A DNA stretch of 64,000 nt from Trochalopteron elliotii. Lineage: Eukaryota; Chordata; Aves; Passeriformes; Leiothrichidae. The stretch covers positions 4,199,957 to 4,263,956 of the forward strand of contig JANPWX010000215.1 of assembly GCA_024734555.1 (NCBI GenBank), read 5' to 3'. A program made the position numbers and the translations under genes. Under the pieces are notes generated by a model. It saw only the letters and a list, made by a program, of their open reading frames with translations, did not search any database and was not told the DNA's origin. Within the stretch, counting starts at the first letter, position 1. The number at the start of each line of letters is the position of its first letter. Positions 48,201 through 59,640 of the stretch are shown here, piece by piece.

Positions 48201-50911
48201 GACACAGACCTTTAGATTTCAGGCACATAATAGGTAACAGAAACCAGCAGTACCCTCGTGAGGCCACAGCCTACAGAAATAGAACAGATTTGCCTATAAG
48301 CTGAGTTTTCATTTAGTGTGTTACAGTAAAATGTTTCATGCAGCAATCCTCTGGAAAACAACCCAGCTGATGTGAGTTTACTGGAGAATGAAGAGTAAAC
48401 TACCCAAACAGTTTCATTTTAAGCTTTTTGGACTAGTAAGAAGTGTGCCAGCACTGAGCCCCAGTAACTCTGTGTTTCCACTCCCCTCTCCCTTTGCAGG
48501 AGTATTTACTTTTTGTACTGTCTTGTAAGTGTACGTCAGCAGCATTACAAGTGCCCAGTGTACTCTCCCCCCACTGCAGTTTCCCATGAAAGAAAAACTA
48601 ATTCACACTGTTTGTAGCTCCTCCTGCTGCCAGCAGTGCCATTGAAACACACCATAGAAAGGCAGGAGAACAAAGACTGTGCAAGGAAGCGGAGAATAAG
48701 CACCAGAAAGACAAAAAGTTAGGGAAGAAAAGGAAAAGCCATATTCTGCTCTTGGTTATGTCCAGCAGCTCTGGATTTGTGTAACAGATGCAAGTGCAGA
48801 ATTTATCTCCTAAAAAGACAAAGCCTGAAAAGACAAATACCTAGGATCCTCACTTGGACCAGGTACTTAAACAATCTTAAAAAAATATCAAAGTATCACT
48901 ATCTATATTTTCCCTACAAAGAAGGACAGATTTCCCTCCAACTGCAGGAGAGTATTTTCATAACTAGCAAGTCATAATTAGCTATTTAAAAGAATTGAGC
49001 CAACTTAGTTCAAGCCAGAATACAAGCTAAGTGCTGAAACCTGATGTGAGATGGGAGCACAGACACACTCCTGACCACCATCAGAAATTACAGCCAACTG
49101 GTGTATCACCAAAAGTGTTATTTTAAATCCAAACCATATTATTCCAAGTTTTTACTGTAGCTCGTGAACAAAATTGGGAGGGGGATGGAGGAAGGACCCC
49201 TGCTACTTTTGTCATAGGTCTATTTACTTAATTGGAGCCTTTGAGTGCTTACATCAACTGAACCATGCCCCAGAGATTATGGTCAGAAGTGGGTATGAAC
49301 CATGTTGCATGCATGGTTAGATGCCTACCTGGACACAAAGCAGTGTGTAAAAGGTACTTCCCACCCACAACAGGCTGTAGGAGTTGGGTCCTCTAGTAAG
49401 AAACACCAGTATTAATTAAGAAAGTGGAGGCACAGCTTTTAATAATTAATAGTGAAAGAGATCTTCTAAAAAGGAGGGCAGTGGATGATCGTATTGAATA
49501 ATTCAGCACCATAACCAAAGCAACAATGGCACAGTAACTTTAGATGTTAGCATTTGCAACAAAATCCAACAAAAGCATTTGATATGCCAATGGCTGCTTA
49601 TGTTCAGGAAAGGGCATACATCTAAAATACACTTTTCTGTCAGTGGACAATTTCTGATACCAGTCTTACAATAAAATTACAAGCTGCTAGTAAAATCACA
49701 CTGAAACAAGTGACTTTATATTGGGTTTATGCTCTGCTAGAGTTGGGCCCAAAGGATTAGAAGCATGGCCCAGTAAAGGTAGTTACTCCAGTCAATAAAT
49801 CTGCATTCCCAGTAGGCCAAATTAGTCACAACATTAAGTCAGTTTAATTATCAGAGAAAAAAAATTTCAACAGATTTTTAACACTTCCTGTCACTTCACA
49901 AAGCTGCAGCAGCAGGGATGTCAAGTTTAGAAACAAACAAACATAAAGATTCAGCAGCTGTTGAGCATTCAGATTCAATTTGTGGTCACAAACGTTGCAG
50001 AATTTGAATTTGTTTTCCATCTAGCAGCTGAAAGGTACATCAATACATCAATAGAAAAGCAACAAGTCTTTGTTATTGAATGAGGAAAAAAAAGTGTATT
50101 GTATTTAATTGGAGAAGTCTAGCAAAATACCAAAGGGCATGGAAAAAATTGTTTAAAATTAAAAAGAAAAGATCTGAATGACAGACTAGGAAAGACAAAG
50201 TGTGCTGCTGTTCAACATCTTACTACTGGCAAGGATTATTTGCCTGCTGGGGCTTCCTTAGCAGATGAAGGCCAGCCAAATTACAGGAAAAAAAAAAAAA
50301 AGTGCTTTTGGAATTTCCTCTCTGAAGTGTTATGATGACAAGTTCCTGTTAAGATTTGTTGTGAATTCATCAGAAAGTAGATGCAGCTTCCTTTGCTTAC
50401 TAGGAACTGATCACCACATAGTTCTCCAGCGCCAAAACCTGATGAAGTAAAACTACTGTGCCATGTACCCTTACAGACATCCCAAGAGAGGAACAAGCAT
50501 GCCCTTGTCTCTTTGTGAAGCCCAGCAAAAAAGAAACTATCTTGGACACTAATCTCGCAACACATGTCCACACAGGAATAGCTGGCAGATATTAGATCTG
50601 TTGTATTTATTAGAAAGCATCATTGGGCAGTCCACGAGGACTGTGAAGATAGGATTTTGGATGGTTGTAGTGAACCAGGCCACCATTCAAGCCAAGTAAG
50701 AACATTTAATAAAAAACTAGGTACTGAATAGCAGGAAAATTATTGATACAGGTGGAAGGTTTTGTAAAGTAGAATAATTGTAATTGAAAATACATAACCC
50801 TCAAACTAAGGAAATACACAAATATGTAAGGAGGTACAGTAGAAAGATGACTTAGTAAAAATAAATCAATACAGAAAATATGCTAAAAATAGAAAGAGGA
50901 AGACAGAAGCA

Positions 50912-50966
50912 GTGCCGGGTTGACGGTTGGACTTGATGGCCTCTTCCAACCTTGATGACTCTATGA
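50912..50966 (+). mobile_element. CR1 LINE 3' tail fragment
   Basis: About 55 bases: GGTTGACGGTTGGACTTGAT followed by GGCCTCTTCCAACC and GACTCTATGA, the extreme 3' end of CR1. It lies about 100 bases upstream of the TSPAN13 CpG island. Confidence 0.8.
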
Positions 50967-51128
50967 AGGGCTGGTAAAACTACCCACCCTCCGAATACTT
51001 TCAGGGTCTGTACAAGTAAATCCCTGGATGTTTTGCTTGGGATTACACAGGCTATGGATTATAGGGGTACGCTCGTGCGGGAACAGAACGCTGCCGCGGC
51101 GGGCGGGGGCGAGGCCCGGGATCGTGCA

Positions 51129-51290
51129 GTCACAGCAGCCGGGAACGGCGAACGGTGAAGGGAGAACGGGGCTCCTGCCGTCACAGCAGCGGGGAACGGG
51201 ATACGGGGAACAGGGTTTGTGCAGTCACAGCAGTGGAGAAAGGAGAACAGGGAACGCAGCTCGTGCCGTCACGGCAGCCGGGCACGGGGC
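51129..51290 (+). repeat. Degenerate promoter minisatellite, four units
   Basis: GTCACAGCAG or GTCACGGCAG starts at 51,129, 51,180, 51,224 and 51,268, spaced 51, 44 and 44 bases. Each is followed by a GGGAACGG/GGAGAACAGGG-like purine-rich stretch. It lies in the CpG island upstream of the gap. Confidence 0.85.
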
Positions 51291-51347
51291 CGGCGGAACG
51301 GGACCCGCCCGCACAGCGCGAGCCGCCGGATAGCGGCTGACGGCGCC

Positions 51348-51355
51348 GACGTCAC
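51348..51355 (+). promoter_or_regulatory. CRE-like element GACGTCAC
   Basis: The palindromic GACGTC core followed by AC, one base off the full TGACGTCA site. Possible ATF/CREB site; motif only. Confidence 0.45.
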
Positions 51356-51362
51356 AGCCCTC

Positions 51363-51370
51363 ATTTGCAT
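51363..51370 (+). promoter_or_regulatory. Octamer motif ATTTGCAT
   Basis: A perfect POU/Oct octamer, 27 bases upstream of a CCAAT box and just before the gap in the CpG island. Binding is inferred from the motif only. Confidence 0.6.
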
Positions 51371-51396
51371 ACATTTACCTTTGCGCCCCGCGGCGG

Positions 51397-51401
51397 CCAA
51401 T
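51397..51401 (+). promoter_or_regulatory. CCAAT box
   Basis: CCAATCAG in GGCGGCCAATCAGCTGG, the NF-Y-type core with the favoured following bases. It lies just upstream of the gap, at a typical distance from a start site. Confidence 0.6.
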
Positions 51402-51425
51402 CAGCTGGCGCCGCTCACCTGATGC

Positions 51426-51782
51426 NNNNNNNNNNNNNNNNNNNNNNNNNNNNNNNNNNNNNNNNNNNNNNNNNNNNNNNNNNNNNNNNNNNNNNNNNNN
51501 NNNNNNNNNNNNNNNNNNNNNNNNNNNNNNNNNNNNNNNNNNNNNNNNNNNNNNNNNNNNNNNNNNNNNNNNNNNNNNNNNNNNNNNNNNNNNNNNNNNN
51601 NNNNNNNNNNNNNNNNNNNNNNNNNNNNNNNNNNNNNNNNNNNNNNNNNNNNNNNNNNNNNNNNNNNNNNNNNNNNNNNNNNNNNNNNNNNNNNNNNNNN
51701 NNNNNNNNNNNNNNNNNNNNNNNNNNNNNNNNNNNNNNNNNNNNNNNNNNNNNNNNNNNNNNNNNNNNNNNNNNNNNNNNNN
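51426..51782. other. TSPAN13: Assembly gap (357 N) expected to contain TSPAN13 exon 1
   Basis: A run of N in the CpG island. The start codon, about 21 N-terminal residues and the transcription start of TSPAN13 are absent elsewhere in the window, so they should be in the gap. Immediately after it the sequence GGTGCGGTGAGG at 51,783 would suit a last exon base followed by a donor at 51,784 or 51,789. Confidence 0.75.
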
Positions 51783-52941
51783 GGTGCGGTGAGGCCGGGC
51801 TTTGTCACCGCGCGGACGTGGCTGCTCGGGATCAAAATCCAGGGCGGTCCCGGAGCGCTGGTCGCCCGGGGCGGCGGCTGCTGGCTCATCTCCTGGAACG
51901 AACGGCCCCGGGGCCCGGCCCGCCGGTGCCCTTTCTTTCCTTCTGGAAAGGGCGCTGCATCAATCCAGGCGTGAAGCAAGGGAGGGGTTTGTTTTGTTTT
52001 TCCTCAGCCAAGGATCAGCGCCCAAATAAGTGCAGTTCGGTCAGTGACGAGGCCCCCAGCACGCCCGGTGTTCCCTGGGGTGGGCCAGGGAGTTACCAAG
52101 TCGGGCTGCCTGGGGCGGTGGGAACATACGTGAGGAGGGGGGGAAAAAGTGGGATGTTAAACTGAAATAAATGGCTTTGCTGGGGAGCTCCAGGCAGGTG
52201 CCTGATTTTGTTCCAGCATGTTAGAGGGCTTGTTTTCAACAGAGAAGAATAAAATCTCCAACTGTGGTGTAGCTATGGGAATGTTTTTCCTCGTTATCTA
52301 TTTTTAAAGGGCTCAGAAATAGCAAGAAATGGGAGTAAGTGTAATGGCTTCCTCTCACAGCACATCTGGAGAGGTAGAATGTCCTCTAATGTTTCAAGTT
52401 AACAACTGTGCTTGGGAATGACTTTCAGCAGACTGAAATTGGGGTCAGCCCGTGCTTGTGGGCAGTTGTATCCGTGCTTTTTGCTGAAGGCAAGCCGGGA
52501 GAACAAGCAGGTCTAATGCTGTTCATCAGAGCAAACTGTGCCTGGCAGTAACCTGAGGACCTGATGGTGCTCACCAGGATGGAGCACGAAGGGATGTGTG
52601 TGGAAGCGCCTCTGCTGAAGCTAGAGTTGGTTGATTTTGTATTCTTGGGTGACCCCACCCCCCTTTCCTCAGAAAAGAGCAGAAGAGAAACTTTATATAG
52701 GAGAGGCTGCACTATTACTTGGTCTCTGTCCTTGGAGGAGCTCGAGGAGTGAAATATGTCCCTGAAAAAGTCTGGAGTATGCTTGGGCAGCCCAGCCTAC
52801 CCACTGTAAAAGTCAGCCTGGAGCCCTGTGATGCCCTGTCATGTTGGGCTACACATAGCCAGAACAGGGGGGAGCAGATAGAGCTTTGGTATCTGTAGTT
52901 GAAGGTAAGTTTAATGTATGTAGTGTCATGATGGAGGTAAG

Positions 52942-53003
52942 TTAGAATTATAAAATAGTTGAAAGGGACCCCAGAAGATCATTGTGGTCAACTTTTCCTG
53001 GGA
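52942..53003 (-). mobile_element. Possible CR1 3' end fragment, antisense
   Basis: TTAGAATTATAAAATAGTTG followed by AAAGGGACCCCAGAAGATCA resembles the reverse complement of a diverged CR1 tail. It is short, so the call is tentative. Lies in TSPAN13 intron 1. Confidence 0.5.
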
Positions 53004-55259
53004 TTTTCCTGTCCCAGAAGGTGAGTTATGAGTGCATATTATCCCATCCCAATTTCACTTTTCAGTTAATGCAAGACTTCTTTTGTTGTTATTGCTATTA
53101 TTCCTTGAGTGACAGAAGAGTGAGAGAAATCTGGATCATTCTCAGATGGATGCACAAATCTTATTGTGATGTCATGTGGACAGCAGGTTTTTGGGGTTTT
53201 TTTTCTAATGACTCCATCATTTATTTCTACAGTTATATAGCCATATATTAACCAGGTGTAATGAATCTGGTAGGTCTTTTGGGCATATCTGGCCTCAGCA
53301 AGGATGGGTTGAACTTTTGGACTGTGGTACCTGTATAGTGTATTTACAAACTTAATCTCTGCTCTGATGTCTCCTTGACTAGACTTTACTTTGTGGGTGT
53401 CACTTGGTCTTCTGTCACTTGACCTATATAGAACATATGTTTTTGCTGAAGGGAAGGAATGATGTCTTTAAATGATAGTTTACAGTGATAGAATACAAGA
53501 ATTGTTATTGCTAGTGTTGTTTATTAATTATAGACAAGTTACAAGACTTAATGCTTTTAAATCCATAGTTGGAGAAATAACACTTAAGGTGCCCAGTTGG
53601 CCTGGTAGAGTTGATCCAGTAAAATGTGTGGGCTTCTCTGTTCCTTGGTTAGACAGAAACCTGAAATACAAGGGTTGGAGCAGCACAGTGAATGATGGAC
53701 TTTCTCCCAGCTGGAAAAAAAAATACAGAAGACAATCAGAGCAATAACTTAATAATCATCTCTTTAAAATAGTGTTGATTCACTAATAAAAAAAAAAGTG
53801 GTGAGAAGGGAGTAGTGGTGGTAAGAGTGGATTGGCAGCACTTCTTGGATGTTCTTGTAGCCAGCATTGATGTGTCTATATGATATGAACTAACCCTGAA
53901 AACTATGTATTGGAGGTTTCAGTTTAGGTTCTGCCTTTCATTAAAACACTCTGAGACAAAATATTATATTGGAGCTTAATTATTTATTTTATTTTTTAGT
54001 ACTGCCTTTTTTGAGTTCTTGTAGTAGTACACCAATAAAAATTTATGTCCTGGCAGTAATAAATCAGTTACTGGTTTAAGGCAAGAAACCAGAAACCCAG
54101 TAACCTAATTGCTCACTTAATGTTCTTTTCAAATGTTATTTTGCTGATGACTTTTGGTTCTTCTCCTGACTAAGTTAGTGTCCTTAGGCCCTGATTCTAT
54201 TTTTCAGTCTATTTTATATGAGTAATTCTGGCATCTATACTGAGTCTTGCTGACTTCAGGATGGCTCCTTATGGGTAGAGGAAGAGTAGAAAAAAATAAT
54301 TGAGACTATTTATTGACTCTGGGTATATATGATGTATATTGCCAGAATAAAGCCTTACATGGAAGAGCTGAATACAAGAACCTTTAAAATACTGATTTTT
54401 GGGTATCTGGCCTATTTAGTTTTTATTTAGTCAGTCATATTTACATTTCCCATCAAATGGGAAATCCATACAAACTGTTTAAAGTACCTGTCCACAGAAT
54501 TAATCCAAATTCAGAGATGTGTTTGTAGCTTAAAACTTAAGCTTCCGAGGAACGCTTTAATGTTTGTATTGAAGTGCAAACAGTCAATATCTTTGTTCAA
54601 ATCTGATTTTCAGAGAGGAAAAGGAAGTTCTTAACTAGTGGTGAAAGGTTGGAGTGGTAAGTGAGCCACGAGATTAAATATTCAAAATAAAACAAAATGC
54701 TGACAGTTCATTTGGGTGCTGTGCACTGGTTTTGTCACCCAAGCAGCTACTTAATTATTGCTGCACTAGGAAACATGAAGTGTTTGTTGGCAGCATGTAA
54801 ACATTTCACATTTTGATGAGCAGGCTTTATGTTTTTCTTACACCTAGAGCAGCCATTTGATTTCAATTAAAACATATAGTACCTTTTCCATTAGAAGTCT
54901 GTATTTTTTTAGTAGCATAAAGCTTATTCCATAAATGCATCCACACTTATTTGTAACACTAGACAGTCCCATATCAAAATAATTATTTTTTTATATTACT
55001 TCATTCTCTCAACCTCTTTTTTTGATTGCCTATTAAGTGTCTCGATTTTTGCATTCATTTTCAAAACATTGTGTTCAAAAGAGTTTTTTGGGCTTTTTTT
55101 GTTTCTTCTATCACTGTTTCTCATTTTCTGGGTGCTGTAATTATTGAAGGTGCATTTGGGCTTTCTGCTCTCTTTATCAAAGTTGCTTTCCCTATATATT
55201 ATGGAAATATGCAAAGATAAGTATAGAAATTCTCAGATTTGGACAGTGTGTGCTTGGTA

Positions 55260-55380
55260 TCACAGAATGATTTGGGTTGGAAGGGACTTTCAAAATCATG
55301 ATAGTCCAACCCCCCCTGTCATGGACAGGAACAAGTACTGCTAGACCAGGTTGTTCAAAGCCTCATCCAGCCTGGCCCCA
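55260..55380 (-). mobile_element. CR1 LINE 3' end, antisense copy
   Basis: TCACAGAATGATTTGGGTTG, then GAAGGGACTTTCAAAATCAT, CCAACCCCCCCTGTCATGG and TAGACCAGGTTGTTCAAAGC. This is the standard reverse complement of the last 120 bases or so of CR1. Confidence 0.92.
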
Positions 55381-58300
55381 AAGATTATAAAGAGGGTTTT
55401 TAAATACTGAGGTATTTTGTAATAATGTTTGTCTTACTTTCAAAATTCCTGATGCAGAGGAATGTTGCATTTTCCATGCAAATCTGTCTGCTTCATCTTT
55501 TTGCTGCATAGGGGAAACTTGGTTTTAGAGGCAGGGTGAACATTTGGATTTTTGTCAGGAAAGGGAACGTGTCTTCACGCTCTCTGGTATTTCCTGACTG
55601 GTGTAGTGGCTACACAGAGCTAGGTACAAGCAGGCAGGAGTCAGAGAAGCACGGTTCTTGCCTCAGGTGGCAGTTTCTTTCACATTGGTGTGTGAGGCTG
55701 TGATCTCTGAGTGCAGCTGTTTTGGTTTGTTTGCAGCTGTAAGAAAACAGCTGCTTGCCCTGTGTGACAGGCTCCAGTCAGCATTTAGGTGTGCTGCATC
55801 AAGAGTTTGCCCCAGCACCAGCCTGTTCTGTGCTGGTCTCCCTCATTGCCACAACTGGATGCTCAGCAAATGGGATGGGTTGTCTTGGAGCCATTTCTGT
55901 TGTTCTCAAGAACATTTTGAAGATGGCAGTATAAGCTGGGCTGTCTAGTCTTGACGTGTAAATAAAACTGGTACGGAAGCTCCACAGGTATTAGTCAAGG
56001 AAGGTGGTGCTGGTGATGTCCTTCTTGTGGCCTTTTTGTTTTCATTGGCATTTTGGGAAGGTTTCTATGCTCACGCTTGGGAACACACAAGAGTACAGCA
56101 GAAGTACAGAGGGATATTTAAAGATGTTTTTCCAGGGCTTGGAAAGGCCCTTGGCTGTACTGTGTGTCAGTTTATAGCCAAAGTGTCAGCTTTGTGGTGG
56201 TGGGTCAGAATCGAGATGTGTGCTGGGTCCACAGACCAGCCAGGAGTGGGTTTTGGTTTTTCATTGTCTTGTGCAGAGTGACAGTGGCATTTGGAGCTAG
56301 GAAGGCAGCCTGTCCTTAGGGAAAGAGCAGGAGAATGACAGGGCACAGAAGAGGAGGGAATGTGGAACATGGTGTGTTCTGATACTGCTGATCTTTTCAG
56401 CCATCCTGGTGGTGCAGGTGGGCTCTTTAAAACCAGCATAATTATCGAGAACACCTTTGAATGCCCTGTAGAAGCCTTCTAGCTTACATCATTAGTTGTA
56501 GGGTTTTGTGCTCTTGTTTTTGTGAAGGATATATAATGTGTGGAAGAAGGATCTGTGGGCTCACCAGGCTTTGTGAAAACATTTCATAACCTCTTAAAAA
56601 ACAGAGAACAAACACGCAAGTAAAAGTAAACATTTTAGAACATAATTGTTCCTGCTGCACAAGGAAGCAGAAAGCTTCCATTTCCAAAGATCAGAGAATA
56701 TTAAGCAGAGGTTAAATCTGACTGACATTTTAGTGTGTAAATAATTTGTTACATGGCCAGTAGGGTGAATAACTCTTTACAAGGCCTGAAACTGAAAGCA
56801 CAGGCATTTGTGATAGGAGTCAGGAATGCTGCCTTTCACATAAATTGCTTGTTCCACACTGTGTGTCTCAAGGCTGTTCAGTAATCAGACTACTGATCAC
56901 TCTTAATTTAAGTAAGTCACGTAAAGGTGGAAGATTTTGCTTTCTGTTAAAAATCCTTTGGAGGTACCCAGAGCTTTCCTTTGCTCTCAGTAAAGCTGAA
57001 GTAGTCCTTCAAGGAAATGAAGTTGCTTACAGGTTGAGTAGCCTACAGCTGTGATAGAAACCAATTTAGCTTCGTTTTTACTTGCTAAAGGTTATGGTTA
57101 CACCACTATGTACCACCTGTTGTTTTAATGTGTTTTTTTTTTTTAATGAAGTGCCAGGAATCAGAATTGTCTTCTAGATGCTCCGTGGTTGCATAGAAAT
57201 GGTTGCCCAAGTTGAAGAGGAGAGTGGTGGATACCTCTACTTTCAGTATATATGCCATTTGACATTTAAATTTTAAAGCACCCTTAAAAGTAGTAGACTA
57301 TGAACTTAAATGCGGAAAGAATGGTTAGGGAGGATGTATTTCATCATTTGTGTAATCTCTCTGGTTTTAGTTCCTGTTCCATATCCACCCTGACAGCTAT
57401 TCTGTAAACATTTCCCTTGTTGATATGAGTATAAATAAATGCTATATAATCTCTTTACTTGGGAATGGTAAGTCAGTAGTTTGTAAAATTTAAATTCTGA
57501 AATGTAGTTTTTACCAACTCCTGTTTGTGCTGAGGCGATAAGGAAGCAGTGGGAATTCCAGCTTCTGCATATGACTTCCTTCCAGCCAGCAGTCCAAGCT
57601 AGCTGAAATACCAAAAAGTTGCCAGTTAGTTGACCCAGCAGATTTGCTGGTGGCTTGCTTTTGTGGGTAGGAGGAAGTGGTTTTAGTGTTTGAATTGTTT
57701 CTCATGGCATTGTATAGAGAAATAGGTTGTCAGTATCTTTGTTTCTTTTTTGTAGTGTAGACTACAAACTTGCACATAATTACAGAAGGGGTACTTGTGG
57801 AGAGAAATACATTTTTTTCAGTACAGGAATGAGGAAAATGAGCAGCTACATGCACTAGAGAACTTTGATTTAAAGAAGAGAGCAAATTAAGAGATTTGTT
57901 AGAGAAACTGTTATTTTTGGAACATCTCTGAACTTCAAATGTGTGTATATATGTGTATAAAAAAAAGTGAAGTCGCCTAAACTGGAGTCTGATCTCTTCC
58001 ACTGATCTTGAACTGAAATCTTCCCTAAAATTTTTTCTATACAGATACTGACATTGGAGTAATGTTTTGTCTACTTGACAATATGCTTGGGGTTTTTTTT
58101 CCATTTTTTTTACTCCAAAATAGAAATGCTCTTATCTCATAAGGAAAACCACTGATCTTCACGTAGGATTTGTGCTACCTAAAGGTTTGTTCTGGTAAAT
58201 CATTTACTTAATTTCAAAATTACTAGTTTATATATTGAATTATGCTAAGCCTGTATTTATAAGTGTGCCTTTTAAGTAAGGTAGCTAGGGCTTGATTTGG

Positions 58301-58879
58301 TGGAGAGGATAATATATAGTAAATGAAGATATTAAATACTAAATACTGTCACCCCTCCACATGTATACACTTTCCACAGCTTTGTATTGTTTTCCTGGTT
58401 TGTGGACAGTGTGTGCTTCTAGCATCATTCTGTACACAAATTACTCCAGTTCAAGGTTATTACAAATTCTTTGCTTGTAATGCTTGTTGGCTTTTATGTG
58501 AACATGCCTTAAGTGAGTTTGACCTTTAAATCACTTCTGAGAACAAGACTTGTACTTGTGTTTTTAAGTACTTCTGAAGAATCATTTGTTGCTCTTTTAT
58601 TGAGAGACTTTCTTACTGCTTATGAGAAGGTGTTTTGCTGATAGTTGGTTTAGAGTTGCTGTAGTGAGCTAGATGGTGCAGAAAAGTCCTTGGTCAGTGC
58701 TAAATCCATCTTTTAGCTACCTGTTAAAACTTCGATTTTTGGAGAGAGTGGCATGGTCGAAGTGCTGGCTGTGGAGTTTGGGAGTGTTAGTTGGAAAGTA
58801 TTTTTGGGGCCCATCAGTCCAGGCATCTGCTCAGAGCAGGATTATGAATAACAGTAGCTTGCTGTCTGTGGAGTCATGG

Positions 58880-59640
58880 AAACATCTGAGTTCATCACCA
58901 GAACACCTTGCAGATGTGTTTTCTAATGTCCAGTCTGAACCTCCCAAGCCATTACTTGTGATACCCAGAAGAGTTTGCCTCCATGATTATGTAATGTGCC
59001 TTCAGCCTTAGTTAATATGTGATTATCCCTAGGCAGCCTCTTTGTCATACTAAACAAACCCAGATCCATCACCTCTTCTCAAACCTCACATTCTCAGGGC
59101 TCCATGCCGTTTTACTGACCCTTACCAGGTTCTCAAATTCCTTTTCTGCCTGGGGGACTTGAAATAGAACACAGTATTTTGAGCTTCAGTCTCACTAGCA
59201 TTGTGTTTCCTTTGATTACACTCCTCTTGGCTTTCCCTGTTTGCAGTGAGAACTGACTCCTGGCTTGCATTCAACCTGAGAAACACTTTGATCTCCATAT
59301 CTATCTCACTAAGGCTGTTGTTCAGCTGGTCCCATCCCAGGCTTCACTGAAGTACCCAGGAGCACAGTTTTTCACTTTGCAAGGTTCCTAAGGTTGGCTT
59401 ATTCCTCAAATTTATCAAGGTATGTATGAGTTAAATCTCTTTTTGGAGAGTCAGCCACTCTTCCTTGTTTAGTATAATCAGGTTGTTGATGAGGATACTG
59501 TGTGATATTGGCTCCAGTATCCGTTTTTGTGGTGGTGCTTACCTGCTGATGCTTAGCAGCTGGATGCTGAGCCATCAATTACTGCCCTTCATGTTCAGCA
59601 GTCTGGCCTGTGGCCATTCAGTCTAACAGGCCATTTCTCC
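58880..59640 (-). mobile_element. Probable old diverged CR1 LINE, antisense
   Basis: Scattered motifs in the order expected of an antisense CR1 with part of ORF2: TCTTCTCAAACCTCACATTC, CAGGGCTCCATGCCG, CAGTATTTTGAGCTTCAGTC, GAGAGTCAGCCACTCTTCC, AATCAGGTTGTTGATGAGG. Divergence is high and borders are approximate. Confidence 0.5.

Larger units (their letters stand above)
33691..51059. other. Intergenic region BZW2-TSPAN13, about 17 kb
   Basis: No gene recognised. Small open frames (all about 100 codons or fewer) show no family resemblance. GC-richer patches without identity occur at about 34,800-35,060, 36,200-37,150, 37,800-38,500 and 39,960-40,250. These could be old repeats, regulatory DNA or noncoding transcript exons. 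The repeats inside it are listed separately. Nothing is seen in 45,250-50,900 beyond AT-rich unique sequence. Confidence 0.8.
51060..52150. promoter_or_regulatory. TSPAN13: TSPAN13 CpG island and promoter region (interrupted by a gap)
   Basis: GC content and CpG frequency rise sharply from about 51,060 and fall after about 52,150, in contrast to AT-rich flanks. CpG islands mark vertebrate promoters. The next gene exon downstream on the + strand is TSPAN13 exon 2, so this is inferred to be its promoter. The middle is unsequenced (51,426-51,782). Confidence 0.85.

Noticed and set aside
33691..51059. An additional gene between BZW2 and TSPAN13
   Set aside because: Searched for exon-like frames with splice borders; none gave a recognisable protein, and the human order also has these two as neighbours.
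51401..51979. 192-codon minus-strand open frame across the gap
   Set aside because: Also an artefact of the N run and the GC-rich island.
51365..52165. 266-codon open frame across the gap
   Set aside because: Most of its codons are N, so the frame is an artefact of the gap in a GC-rich island with few stops.
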